In this document: one piece after another, positions 14,416 through 21,998 of the stretch
Layout: every line of letters starts with the position of its first letter
Numbering within the stretch: the stretch's first letter is position 1
Source of the DNA: Cyanobacteriota bacterium
Lineage (GTDB): Bacteria; Acidobacteriota; Vicinamibacteria; Vicinamibacterales; UBA2999
Reading direction: 5' to 3'
Length of the DNA stretch: 64,000 nucleotides
Assembly (NCBI GenBank): GCA_019752015.1
Contig: JAIEMQ010000004.1
Location: 1-64,000 of the forward strand
Made by a program: the position numbers and the translations under genes
The notes under the pieces: generated by a model
Database searches by the model: none
The model's input: the letters and a program-made list of their open reading frames with translations, nothing else
Told to the model about the DNA's origin: nothing

Positions 14416-15645
14416 ATGAAGATCTTCGGCCGTCAGGATTTACTGCTGATAGCAGCGCTCACGACGGCCCTCGTCATCGTGTTTTCGTCGTCGATTTCGC
14501 GGCTGCTGGACTTCGCCCGCGACATCGAGCGGCAGAGCGGGCTGACGCTGGTCCCGGCGCTCGTCCTCCTGACCGGCGCATTTTTCTTTCATCAATACCG
14601 CCGCAATCACCAGCAAATGGCCAAGGCGGAAGCCGCCATGCTGGCGACTAAGGAAGCCGAGCACCGCGCCGAAGAGCTCGAGCGGCTGGTCGGATTCGGC
14701 CAGGCGCTCGGCCGCGGGCTGGATTTCGACAGCATCCGCGTGGCGATCACGCAGCACTTGCCGCAGATCGCCGGCACCGATCGCATGTGGGTGCTCGTGC
14801 AGCAGGGCGCCGACTGGATGGCGCTGGCCGGCGACACGCGCGGCGCCGAGGATGTCCTGCAGTGGGGCGATCTCGCCGAGCAGCTGCTGGCGAGCGGACC
14901 CGAGAAGACGCCGCAGAATCTCACCGACCAGCGCGCGATCGGCTTTCCATTGATCGTCGGCGGCAAGGCGGTCGGCGTGCTGGGCGTGAAGCCGCAGAAC
15001 GGCGTGCTCGATACCGATCGCCGGCGGATCATCGAAGCGGCGGCGGCGCTGCTCGCGGTATCGGTGAAGAACGCGCAGTTATTCCGCGAGGTGAAGGACA
15101 ACAGCGTGAAGGACGCGCTCACCGGTTGCTTCACGCGCGGACATGCGATCGACGTGATCGACGCGGAGCTCCGCCGCGCGCGCCGCAGCCAGACGCCGGT
15201 GTCGCTGATCATGTTCGACCTCGATCACTTCAAGGACGTCAACGATCGCTACGGCCACTTGTGTGGTGATGCGGTGTTGAGCGCGGTCGGCAAGCGCATG
15301 AAGGAAGTGCTGCGCGGATCGGATTTGAAGTGCCGCTACGGCGGTGAAGAATTCCTCGTGCTCTTACCCGAGACACCGCTGCATGGCGCGCGTCGAGTGG
15401 CGGAGACGCTGCGGCGTGAGATCGCCGAGCGGCCCGTGCCGTGGGCGGGTGAGGGATTGACGGTGACGGCGAGCTTCGGCCTCGCGCAGGCCATGCCGGG
15501 CGAAGTCAACGTGCAGGCCGTGATCGCGCGCGCGGATCAGGCGCTGTATCGAGCGAAGGATGACGGGCGGAATTGCGTTCGCATTGCCGCGGAGGCCGCG
15601 ACGCTCGTCTCAGACGAGACGCATCGACACAATCGGGTTAGCTGA
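14416..15645 (+). CDS. Membrane diguanylate cyclase with GAF domain
   Basis: 409 aa. Two membrane helices (about 8-25 and 42-60), coiled linker, GAF domain (about 90-215) and GGDEF domain (about 230-390) with active-site RYGGEEF. The inhibitory I-site RGSD lies five residues before GGEEF, so product inhibition is likely intact. It should make cyclic di-GMP. ATG 14416 follows a heptamer array; it is divergent from the PCYCGC gene. Confidence 0.93.
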   Translation: MKIFGRQDLLLIAALTTALVIVFSSSISRLLDFARDIERQSGLTLVPALVLLTGAFFFHQYRRNHQQMAKAEAAMLATKEAEHRAEELERLVGFGQALGRGLDFDSIRVAITQHLPQIAGTDRMWVLVQQGADWMALAGDTRGAEDVLQWGDLAEQLLASGPEKTPQNLTDQRAIGFPLIVGGKAVGVLGVKPQNGVLDTDRRRIIEAAAALLAVSVKNAQLFREVKDNSVKDALTGCFTRGHAIDVIDAELRRARRSQTPVSLIMFDLDHFKDVNDRYGHLCGDAVLSAVGKRMKEVLRGSDLKCRYGGEEFLVLLPETPLHGARRVAETLRREIAERPVPWAGEGLTVTASFGLAQAMPGEVNVQAVIARADQALYRAKDDGRNCVRIAAEAATLVSDETHRHNRVS

Positions 15646-15725
15646 ATCTGTTGATCTGTTGATCTGTTGATCTATTGATCTGTTGATTCCAGCTCAAGAG
15701 ATCAACAGCTCAATAGCTCACGAGA
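15646..15725. terminator. Hairpin of TGTTGATC octamers between convergent genes
   Basis: About four TGTTGATC units are followed by the reverse-complement GATCAACA, giving a long stem between the ends of the GGDEF and MFS genes. Confidence 0.65.
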
Positions 15726-15729
15726 TTCA

Positions 15730-16953
15730 CTACACCATTCTCCGTCCCTTCGTCTCCGGAATACCCAGCCATAACGCTGCAGCAATGATGTAGGCGACAG
15801 CTGTGTACGTGAACGCCGCGCCGTAACCGCGGCTCTGCACCGTTGTGCCGACGATGAACGGCGCGATGGCGCTCAGCAATCGCCCGCTGTTGTAGGTGAT
15901 GCCGAGCGCGGTGGCGCGGATCGACGTCGGGAAAATTTCGGACGCCACCGCACCGAAGCCGCTGAAGAATCCTGTTCCGAAGAACGCGACGAACGGTCCG
16001 AGCACCAGCAGGATCCATGGCTCTCTCGCGAAGCCGTAATACCAGACGAGCAGAGCGGCGATGAGCAGGTACGAAATGTACGTCGGCCGGCGGCCGACGG
16101 CGTCGGCGATGAATCCGAACGTCACGTAGCCAAGCCACATGCCGACCTGCATCGCGACGATGAACATCGCCATCGTTTGCGTGGACAACGCAATCCCGCC
16201 CTGCGTGGTCGGCGACGACAAGTACGAAGGAATCCAGATTCCTTGTCCCCAATACGCGAACATCGTCGCCGCGTTCATCGCGGTCAAGAACACCGCAATT
16301 CGTACCGGGAAGCGCGATGCTTGCCGGGGGGACGACCCTTGCCGGGGCGATGACGCTTGCCGGGAGCTCTCCCACATCGCGGGCTCTTTGACGGATCGCC
16401 GAATCCAGAAAGTAAAGAGCGCTGGAATGATTCCGGTGAAGAACACCGCGCGCCATCCGAAGACCGGCTCCACGATGGCGACGACGATCGCGGCCAGGCC
16501 GTAGCCGATCGCCCAGCAGCTCTGCATGACGCCGAGCGCTTTGCCGCGATGCTTCTCCGGCCACGTCTCGCTGACGAGCGTTGCGCCGCTGGCCCACTCG
16601 CCGCCCATGCCAATGCCGAGCAGCACGCGGAAGGTGGCGAGCTGCCAGAGGTTCTGCGCAAATCCGCATGCGAACGTGAAGATTGAATAAATCAGGATGC
16701 TGAGCGACAGCGCGCGCGTGCGTCCCACCCTGTCGGCGATCACGCCGAAGAGGAGCCCGCCGACCGCCGACGCCGCCAGCGTCAGGGAGGCCATCAGTCC
16801 TCCCTGGGCCTGCGTGAGCCCCAGCTCCTCGCTGACGGACTTCAGGACGAGCGCATAGAGCATCACGTCGAAGGCATCCAACAGCCAGCCCATGCCGGCG
16901 GCGACCAGTGCTGTCCGCGCCTCCGGCGACGCTCCGCGCCAGAAGGGCGTCAT
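15730..16953 (-). CDS. MFS transporter, metabolite:H+ symporter-like
   Basis: 407 aa, about 12 membrane helices. Motif A copies GVIADRVGRTRAL (loop 2-3) and GFIADAVGRRPTY (loop 8-9). The WLLDAFDVMLYALV first helix and GGEWASGATLVSE resemble aromatic- or carboxylic-acid and sugar-acid symporters. The central cytoplasmic loop holds three 18-bp repeats (SSRQASSPRQGSSPRQ). Divergent from an Lrp/AsnC regulator gene 59 bp away; a 17-bp dyad overlaps its start codon, so control by that regulator is plausible. Substrate unknown. Confidence 0.88.
   Translation of the reverse strand: MTPFWRGASPEARTALVAAGMGWLLDAFDVMLYALVLKSVSEELGLTQAQGGLMASLTLAASAVGGLLFGVIADRVGRTRALSLSILIYSIFTFACGFAQNLWQLATFRVLLGIGMGGEWASGATLVSETWPEKHRGKALGVMQSCWAIGYGLAAIVVAIVEPVFGWRAVFFTGIIPALFTFWIRRSVKEPAMWESSRQASSPRQGSSPRQASRFPVRIAVFLTAMNAATMFAYWGQGIWIPSYLSSPTTQGGIALSTQTMAMFIVAMQVGMWLGYVTFGFIADAVGRRPTYISYLLIAALLVWYYGFAREPWILLVLGPFVAFFGTGFFSGFGAVASEIFPTSIRATALGITYNSGRLLSAIAPFIVGTTVQSRGYGAAFTYTAVAYIIAAALWLGIPETKGRRMV
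16319..16372. repeat. Three 18-bp tandem units coding for the MFS central loop
   Basis: Unit around CTTGCCGGGG, period 18, 54 bp in total. Six codons per unit keep the frame. Related CTTGCCGGG pieces occur at 46470-46520. Confidence 0.85.
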
Positions 16954-16969
16954 GGGTGCTTGGCACCAA
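16953..16969. promoter_or_regulatory. 17-bp dyad, candidate Lrp/AsnC operator at MFS-lrp
   Basis: TGGGTGCTTGGCACCAA overlaps the MFS start codon and lies just upstream of the -35 position of the regulator gene. Relatives are at 44542-44558 and 44574-44590. Confidence 0.45.
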
Positions 16970-16997
16970 CTGCGGCTATTACAAGGTTGAAACTGGG

Positions 16998-17003
16998 TAT
17001 AAT
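16998..17003 (+). promoter_or_regulatory. -10 box TATAAT of the Lrp/AsnC gene
   Basis: Perfect TATAAT ending 9 bp before ATG 17013, implying a leader of about 3 nt. No good -35 hexamer is visible, which fits an activator-assisted promoter. Confidence 0.55.
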
Positions 17004-17012
17004 TCGGTTCAT

Positions 17013-17513
17013 ATGGCTGTTGAGCGAATAATCGACGAAATTGACGGCTCTATTCTGGATATTCTTCAGTACAACGCTCGAACCACCCAGGCCGAACTGG
17101 CGAAGGCCGTTGGCCTTGCCCCTTCCGCCGTGCTCGAGCGACTTCGGAAGCTCGAATCGAAGGGCATTATCAGGGATTACGTCGCGCTGATCGACCCTCA
17201 CGTTGTCGAGCGCGGGATGCTCGCATTCGTCGCCGTCAAGACGACCGAACACGGACCGGACATGCCTTCCGCCTACGAGCTCTCTCGCATCCCGGAGGTG
17301 CTCGAGGTCCATCACGTCGCCGGCGAGGACTGCTACCTCTTGAAGGTGCGCGCGCGTGATGCCGAGCATCTCGGTCAAATTCTGCGTCAGCAAATCGGGC
17401 CGACTCCTTCGGTGACCTCGACGCGCACAACCATCGTCCTCGAGACGGTCAAGGAGGATCCGCGCATCTCCATTCCCAAGAATCTGACGATGCGAGAAGC
17501 CGCCCGGACATGA
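17013..17513 (+). CDS. Lrp/AsnC-family transcriptional regulator
   Basis: 166 aa from ATG 17013. N-terminal HTH (DEIDGSILDILQYNARTTQAELAKAVGLAPSAV, split here by the usual AsnC turn) and C-terminal ligand-binding RAM domain (HHVAGEDCYLLKVRARDAEHL). Family members sense amino acids and control transport and metabolism. The stop overlaps the DMT exporter start (ATGA), so the two are one unit, and the MFS gene is divergent. Autoregulation through the 17-bp dyad is inferred. Confidence 0.92.
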   Translation: MAVERIIDEIDGSILDILQYNARTTQAELAKAVGLAPSAVLERLRKLESKGIIRDYVALIDPHVVERGMLAFVAVKTTEHGPDMPSAYELSRIPEVLEVHHVAGEDCYLLKVRARDAEHLGQILRQQIGPTPSVTSTRTTIVLETVKEDPRISIPKNLTMREAART

Positions 17514-18406
17514 CCGCGAGCCGCCCGCAATCGCTGGCCTACATCGCGTTCATCACCGTTTGCGTGGTCTGGGGCACGACGTATCTCGCGATTCGTGTCG
17601 CGCTTGAAACCGTTCCGGTCCTGCTCGTCGCCGGGCTGCGGTGGATGGCGGCCGGCGTGATCATGTCGGGACTGATGCTCGCGACCGGCCGCGGCCTGCC
17701 AAAGCCGCGGCTGTGGGCGCCGCTCGCGCTGCTCGGCTTCCTGATGAACATCGTGGGCAACGGCTTCGTTGTCTACGCGCAACAGTATGTCGCGAGCGGA
17801 TTGACGGCCGTCCTGATCGCGACGACGCCATTCTGGTCCGCGCTCGTCGAGCGGCTGTTGCCGAACGGTGAACGCTTCACGACGCGATCGCTGACCGGAC
17901 TCGCGCTCGGCTTCAGCGGCATCGTCGTGCTGGTATGGCCGGAGATGACGAACGGCGGCGCCGGCGGCGGCATGTTCGTCGTCGGAGTGATCGCGATTCA
18001 GCTGGCGTGCGTCGGCTGGGTGATCGGCACGTCGTATGCGAAACGGCACGAGCTCGGCGACAATCCGTTTCGATCGACGGCGCTGCAGATGGTGTTCAGC
18101 GGAATCATGCTGTTGACCGCGGCAACCGCGCACGGTGATTGGGCGCAGCTCTCCTTCACATCGCGGACCGTCGCGGCAATGCTGTATCTCAGCATCGCCG
18201 GATCGCTCGTCGCCTACTCGGCGTACATCTACGCGATCCAGCACCTGCCGCTGCAGCTGGTCTCGCTCTATGCGTACATCAATCCGATGATCGCGGTGTC
18301 GCTCGGCACGTTACTGTTGAACGAGCCGTTGTCCGCTCGAATCATGGCGGCCGCGGTACTGGTATTTGCGGGAACGTGGATCGTGGGAAATTATGAAATC
18401 TGTTGA
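17510..18406 (+). CDS. DMT-family (EamA) metabolite exporter
   Basis: 298 aa, ten predicted membrane helices in two EamA repeats (FITVCVVWGTTYLAIRVAL and the second half around VIAIQLACVGWVIGTSYAK). Members export amino acids and related compounds. Coupling to an Lrp/AsnC regulator by ATGA overlap suggests amino-acid-responsive efflux. The final codon and stop (TGT TGA) are part of an octamer-repeat hairpin. Confidence 0.9.
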   Translation: MTASRPQSLAYIAFITVCVVWGTTYLAIRVALETVPVLLVAGLRWMAAGVIMSGLMLATGRGLPKPRLWAPLALLGFLMNIVGNGFVVYAQQYVASGLTAVLIATTPFWSALVERLLPNGERFTTRSLTGLALGFSGIVVLVWPEMTNGGAGGGMFVVGVIAIQLACVGWVIGTSYAKRHELGDNPFRSTALQMVFSGIMLLTAATAHGDWAQLSFTSRTVAAMLYLSIAGSLVAYSAYIYAIQHLPLQLVSLYAYINPMIAVSLGTLLLNEPLSARIMAAAVLVFAGTWIVGNYEIC

Positions 18407-18476
18407 GCTGTTGATCTGTTGAGCTGTTGATCTGTTGATTGCAGATCAACAGATCAACAGCTCACAAGCTCATTAG
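18402..18476. terminator. Long hairpin of TGTTGATC/TGTTGAGC octamers
   Basis: Five units on the left are mirrored by their reverse complement on the right around TTGC, giving a stem of over 20 bp between the ends of the DMT gene and the HD gene. Confidence 0.7.
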
Positions 18477-18478
18477 AT

Positions 18479-19435
18479 TTATTTACCCTTGTAGAGCACC
18501 CGTCCCAGCCGCTTGTTCCAGGACGTAAATTCTTCGTCGGAGGGATCTTCGGCGATCGCTTTCCTCACCTGGTTCAACTTGGCATCGAGTTCGTCGATCG
18601 AGGCGAGGATGAAGGCTTCGATCGTCTTCGGCTCCACCGGCGATCCGTACTCATGCACGCCGTGATGCGACGCGATCAGGTGTTCGATCTGCGCTCGTAG
18701 ATCGAGCGGGAAGCCGGAGATGCCGTTGCACGCTTCGCGCACCAGCATCAGGCCGAGCGCGATGTGGCCGACGAGATTGCCGTCGCGAGTGTAGCTGCCC
18801 TGCCCGCCGTCGTAGCCGAGCTCCTGCAGCTTCCCAATGTCGTGCAGCACGACGCCGGCGAGGACGAGATCTTCATCCGCGCCGTACGCGCGCGCCACGA
18901 GGCGGCCAACTTCGGCCATCTTGGTGATGTGCTCGAGGAAGCCGCCGCGATAGGCGTGGTGAATCTGCTGCGCCGCCGGCCATACGCGCAGCTGCTGTTC
19001 GTGATCGGTGACGATGCGATTCAGCAGAACGCGGATGTGATTGTTCTTCACGCCGCCGAGATGTGACTGCAGCTCCGCCCACATCTCGTCGATCGGACGC
19101 GGCGCGCTGAGGATTGCATCCTCCTCGCGGAATCCTTCACGGCGATCCTGATCCGGATTGACGCGGCGAATCGACGTCAGCACCAGCTGCAACTGGCCGT
19201 TGTAGAGGCTGCCGTGTCCTTCGACGCGCACGAACTCGCCGGCCTCGAACTCGTTCTTGTAGCGCTCGACGTCGGTGAGCAGCTTCGCAACGATCTGCGC
19301 CGACGCATCCTGCAGAGAGAGGAAGACGAACTCGCTGCCGCTGCGGCCGGCGCGAATTTCCTTATAGGTGCAGAGGAAGAATCCCCAGCCTTGATCTTCT
19401 GTCGTGAGCGCGGAGAGTTTCGGAAGCTTATTCAT
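18479..19435 (-). CDS. YhaM-like 3'-5' exoribonuclease (OB-fold plus HD domain)
   Basis: 318 aa. N-terminal OB fold (FFLCTYKEIRAGRSGSEFVFLSLQD) and C-terminal HD domain with GGFLEHITKMAEV, VLHDIGKLQEL and LIASHHGVHEYG. This order is that of YhaM, a Mn-dependent exoribonuclease acting on RNA or short DNA ends. Length is normal. It precedes the FabZ-like gene in the opposite order of transcription (FabZ-like upstream, 24 bp gap with a palindrome). Substrate range inferred. Confidence 0.87.
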   Translation of the reverse strand: MNKLPKLSALTTEDQGWGFFLCTYKEIRAGRSGSEFVFLSLQDASAQIVAKLLTDVERYKNEFEAGEFVRVEGHGSLYNGQLQLVLTSIRRVNPDQDRREGFREEDAILSAPRPIDEMWAELQSHLGGVKNNHIRVLLNRIVTDHEQQLRVWPAAQQIHHAYRGGFLEHITKMAEVGRLVARAYGADEDLVLAGVVLHDIGKLQELGYDGGQGSYTRDGNLVGHIALGLMLVREACNGISGFPLDLRAQIEHLIASHHGVHEYGSPVEPKTIEAFILASIDELDAKLNQVRKAIAEDPSDEEFTSWNKRLGRVLYKGK

Positions 19436-19440
19436 TCACC

Positions 19441-19458
19441 GCGGGACTGAAGTCCCGC
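19441..19458. repeat. Palindrome GCGGGACTGAAGTCCCGC
   Basis: Perfect 18-bp palindrome filling the gap between the FabZ-like gene and the exoribonuclease gene. Confidence 0.75.
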
Positions 19459-19459
19459 C

Positions 19460-19903
19460 CTACTCGGAACCCAAAGCGAAGGTCATCGTCCCGTTGATGA
19501 CGACGCGGCCATTCACGGTGGCGCGGCCGCCGAGCACGCCCATGCGGCTGCGCAACCGCTTGACGGTCGCTTCGACGATCACGACGTCGCCCGGATGCAC
19601 CGGCCCGCGGAAGCGGACGCGCTCCATGCCGCGGAAGAAGATCAACTGATCCTTGTTCTCGGGTTTTGCGAGGATCAGGATGGCCCCTACCTGAGCCACG
19701 GCCTCGGTCAGGATGGTTGGCGGCAGCGACGGACGCCCATTCGCCGGGCGCGACAGGTACGGCTCATTCGAAGCCACGTTCTTCACGCCCACAATCCGCA
19801 GATCGGGCTCGAATTCCGTGATCTTGTCCACGAGCAGGAACGGATACCTGTGCGGGAGAATGCGCTCGATTGCCGAATAGTCCAGCGGAAGCTGCAAATT
19901 CAT
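19460..19903 (-). CDS. FabZ-like hot-dog dehydratase, divergent
   Basis: 147 aa. ILPHRYPFLLVDK is the FabZ signature with the catalytic His, and TILTEAVAQVGAIL holds the acidic residue. The usual FPG-x-P-x-MPG loop is replaced by RPANGRPSLPPT, so substrate or activity may differ from 3-hydroxyacyl-ACP dehydration. No other fatty-acid synthesis gene is adjacent. The start codon abuts a heptamer array that offers no ribosome site on this strand. Confidence 0.78.
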   Translation of the reverse strand: MNLQLPLDYSAIERILPHRYPFLLVDKITEFEPDLRIVGVKNVASNEPYLSRPANGRPSLPPTILTEAVAQVGAILILAKPENKDQLIFFRGMERVRFRGPVHPGDVVIVEATVKRLRSRMGVLGGRATVNGRVVINGTMTFALGSE

Positions 19904-19940
19904 AAAAGGCAGAAGGCAGAAGGCAAAAGGCAGAAAGCAA
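19904..19940. repeat. Heptamer array AGGCAGA/AGGCAAA
   Basis: Five units between the divergent FabZ-like and S9 genes, starting at the base after the FabZ-like start codon. The same array lies in frame at 40778-40812. Confidence 0.9.
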
Positions 19941-19961
19941 AATCAGTATACTTCGTCCCCT

Positions 19962-21998
19962 ATGCGCCACCTTGTTATCGCACTCACGCTCGTCGCCACC
20001 ACGGTCTCGGCTCAAACCAAACGGCCTGCGACGTTTGACGACGTGTTGAACATCAAGGCGGTCCAGGGACCGCAGCTCTCGCCTGACGGCCGATTGGTGA
20101 TCTACACCGTGCGGCAGTGGGTCGACGAGCAGGACAAGAAGGAGTCACGCTCGCACATCTGGCGCGTGGCCACGGACGGCAATTCGCCGGCGCGGCAGAT
20201 CACGTTCGGCGAGAAAGGTGAAAGCGCGCCGCAGTTCTCGCCCGATGGCAGGTTCATCAGCTTCATGGCCGCGCGCGGCGGCGCCGACGCCAAGACGCAG
20301 CTCTATCTGATGCCCGTCGAAGGCGGCGAAGCCTGGAAGCTGACCGACACCAAAGAGGGATTCAGCGTCCCGCAGCAACAGGGTTACTCGTGGTCGCCCG
20401 ACTCGAGCAAGATCGTGTTCGTCACGACCGATCCGCGCAGCGCCGCTGAAGAAGCCGACATCAAGAAGCGCGACGACGAGCGCGTGTTCGAAGGCGATTT
20501 CCGATTTGCGCATGCGTGGGTCATCGACGTGAACTCGAAGGAGGCCACGCGCATCACCGAAGGCACGCAGTGGACCGTGCAGGGTGCGCCGTCCTGGTCG
20601 CCCGATGGCAAGCAGCTGACGTTCGGCGTTGCGACGACACCGATGCTGCGCGACAACCGCCGCGACGTTTACGTGGCCGACGTCGCGTCGAAGAAGGTCG
20701 AGAAGATCAGCACGAACTGGGGCAACGACGGCAACCCGCGCTGGTCGCAGGACGGCAGGACGATCGCCTGGGTCGGCGAGCCCAACACGACCGCGCCGTT
20801 GCCGGACGGCACCGCATCGGGCGTCGTGATGCAGCAGCGGCTGATGCTCTACGACGTGAAGGCGAAGACAATCAAGGACACGCTGACACCGTCGTTCGAC
20901 AGCGACGCCGGCGCGCCGATCTGGACCAACGAAGGCACGCGCGTGATGTTCGTCACCGGCAAGCGCGCTTACAACGAGGCGTTTGCCTACGACGTCACCT
21001 CCGGCACCTACACGCAGTTGACACGCAACAAGACGATCAGCTCGACGTCGATCAGCAAGGACGGCAAAACGATCATCGTCACGATGGACGCGCCGGATTC
21101 GGCGACTGAGATCTACGTCACCGATCCGTCGTTCTCGAATCTCAAGCGGCTGACGACGACCAATCCGCAGCTCGCCGATGTGCGGCAGGGCGAGACCGAA
21201 GTGATCACGTGGAAGAGCAGCGACGGCGTGGAGGTCGAGGGCGTGCTGTTGAAGCCGGTTGGCTTCCAGCAGGGCCGCCGCTATCCGACGCTCGTCGTCG
21301 CGCACGGCGGGCCGGCGGGGGCGTATGTGAACGGCTTCCGTCTCGGCGGACTCGAGGGCGGCCAGGTGTGGGCGGGCAAAGGCTGGGCGGTGTTCTATCC
21401 GAATCCGCGCGGCAGCTCGAACTACGGGCAGAAGACGCTGGCGGCGAACGTCAACGACTGGGGCGGCGGCGACTTCAAGGACATCATGACCGGCGTCGAT
21501 GCGCTCGTGGCGCGCGGCATTGCCGATCCCGACAAGCTCGCGCACATCGGCTGGAGCTACGGCGGCTACATGACGGCGTGGACGATCACGCAGACGACGC
21601 GCTACAAGGCGGCGATGGTCGGCGCCGGCCTGACCAACATGTGGAGCATGTACGGCACCAACGACATCCCCAGCGTGCTGATCGCGTATTTCGGCGGCAT
21701 CCCGAACAAGCAGACGCTGCCGCTCTATCTCGATCGCTCGGCGATGTCGCACATCGACAAGGTGACCACGCCGACGCTGATCCTGCACGGCGCCAACGAC
21801 GAGCGCGTGCCGACGGGGCAGGCGTATGAGCTGTATCGCGGCCTGAAGGATCGCGGCAAGGCGACCGAGCTGGTGTTCTATCCGCGCGAGGGCCACGGCA
21901 TTGCGGAGTACTACCACCAGAAGGATCGCATGCAGAGGATTTACGACTGGGTGACGAAGTACACTCTAGGGACAGGTGGAAACACGACCGCTCAGTAG
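19962..21998 (+). CDS. Secreted S9 (prolyl-oligopeptidase family) peptidase
   Basis: 678 aa. Signal peptide (MRHLVIALTLVATTVSAQ), beta-propeller with repeated LSPDG/FSPDG/WSPDS blades, then the hydrolase domain with nucleophile in GWSYGGYM, Asp in HGANDERVP and His in REGHGI. Acts outside the cytoplasm on peptides, probably dipeptidyl- or acylaminoacyl-peptidase-like. A second S9 enzyme of another subfamily is at 57403-59844. The stop is followed within 2 bp by a heptamer array. Confidence 0.93.
   Translation: MRHLVIALTLVATTVSAQTKRPATFDDVLNIKAVQGPQLSPDGRLVIYTVRQWVDEQDKKESRSHIWRVATDGNSPARQITFGEKGESAPQFSPDGRFISFMAARGGADAKTQLYLMPVEGGEAWKLTDTKEGFSVPQQQGYSWSPDSSKIVFVTTDPRSAAEEADIKKRDDERVFEGDFRFAHAWVIDVNSKEATRITEGTQWTVQGAPSWSPDGKQLTFGVATTPMLRDNRRDVYVADVASKKVEKISTNWGNDGNPRWSQDGRTIAWVGEPNTTAPLPDGTASGVVMQQRLMLYDVKAKTIKDTLTPSFDSDAGAPIWTNEGTRVMFVTGKRAYNEAFAYDVTSGTYTQLTRNKTISSTSISKDGKTIIVTMDAPDSATEIYVTDPSFSNLKRLTTTNPQLADVRQGETEVITWKSSDGVEVEGVLLKPVGFQQGRRYPTLVVAHGGPAGAYVNGFRLGGLEGGQVWAGKGWAVFYPNPRGSSNYGQKTLAANVNDWGGGDFKDIMTGVDALVARGIADPDKLAHIGWSYGGYMTAWTITQTTRYKAAMVGAGLTNMWSMYGTNDIPSVLIAYFGGIPNKQTLPLYLDRSAMSHIDKVTTPTLILHGANDERVPTGQAYELYRGLKDRGKATELVFYPREGHGIAEYYHQKDRMQRIYDWVTKYTLGTGGNTTAQ

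Noticed and set aside
20145-21917. 590-aa minus-strand protein
   Set aside because: Antisense shadow of the S9 peptidase, which has full catalytic motifs.
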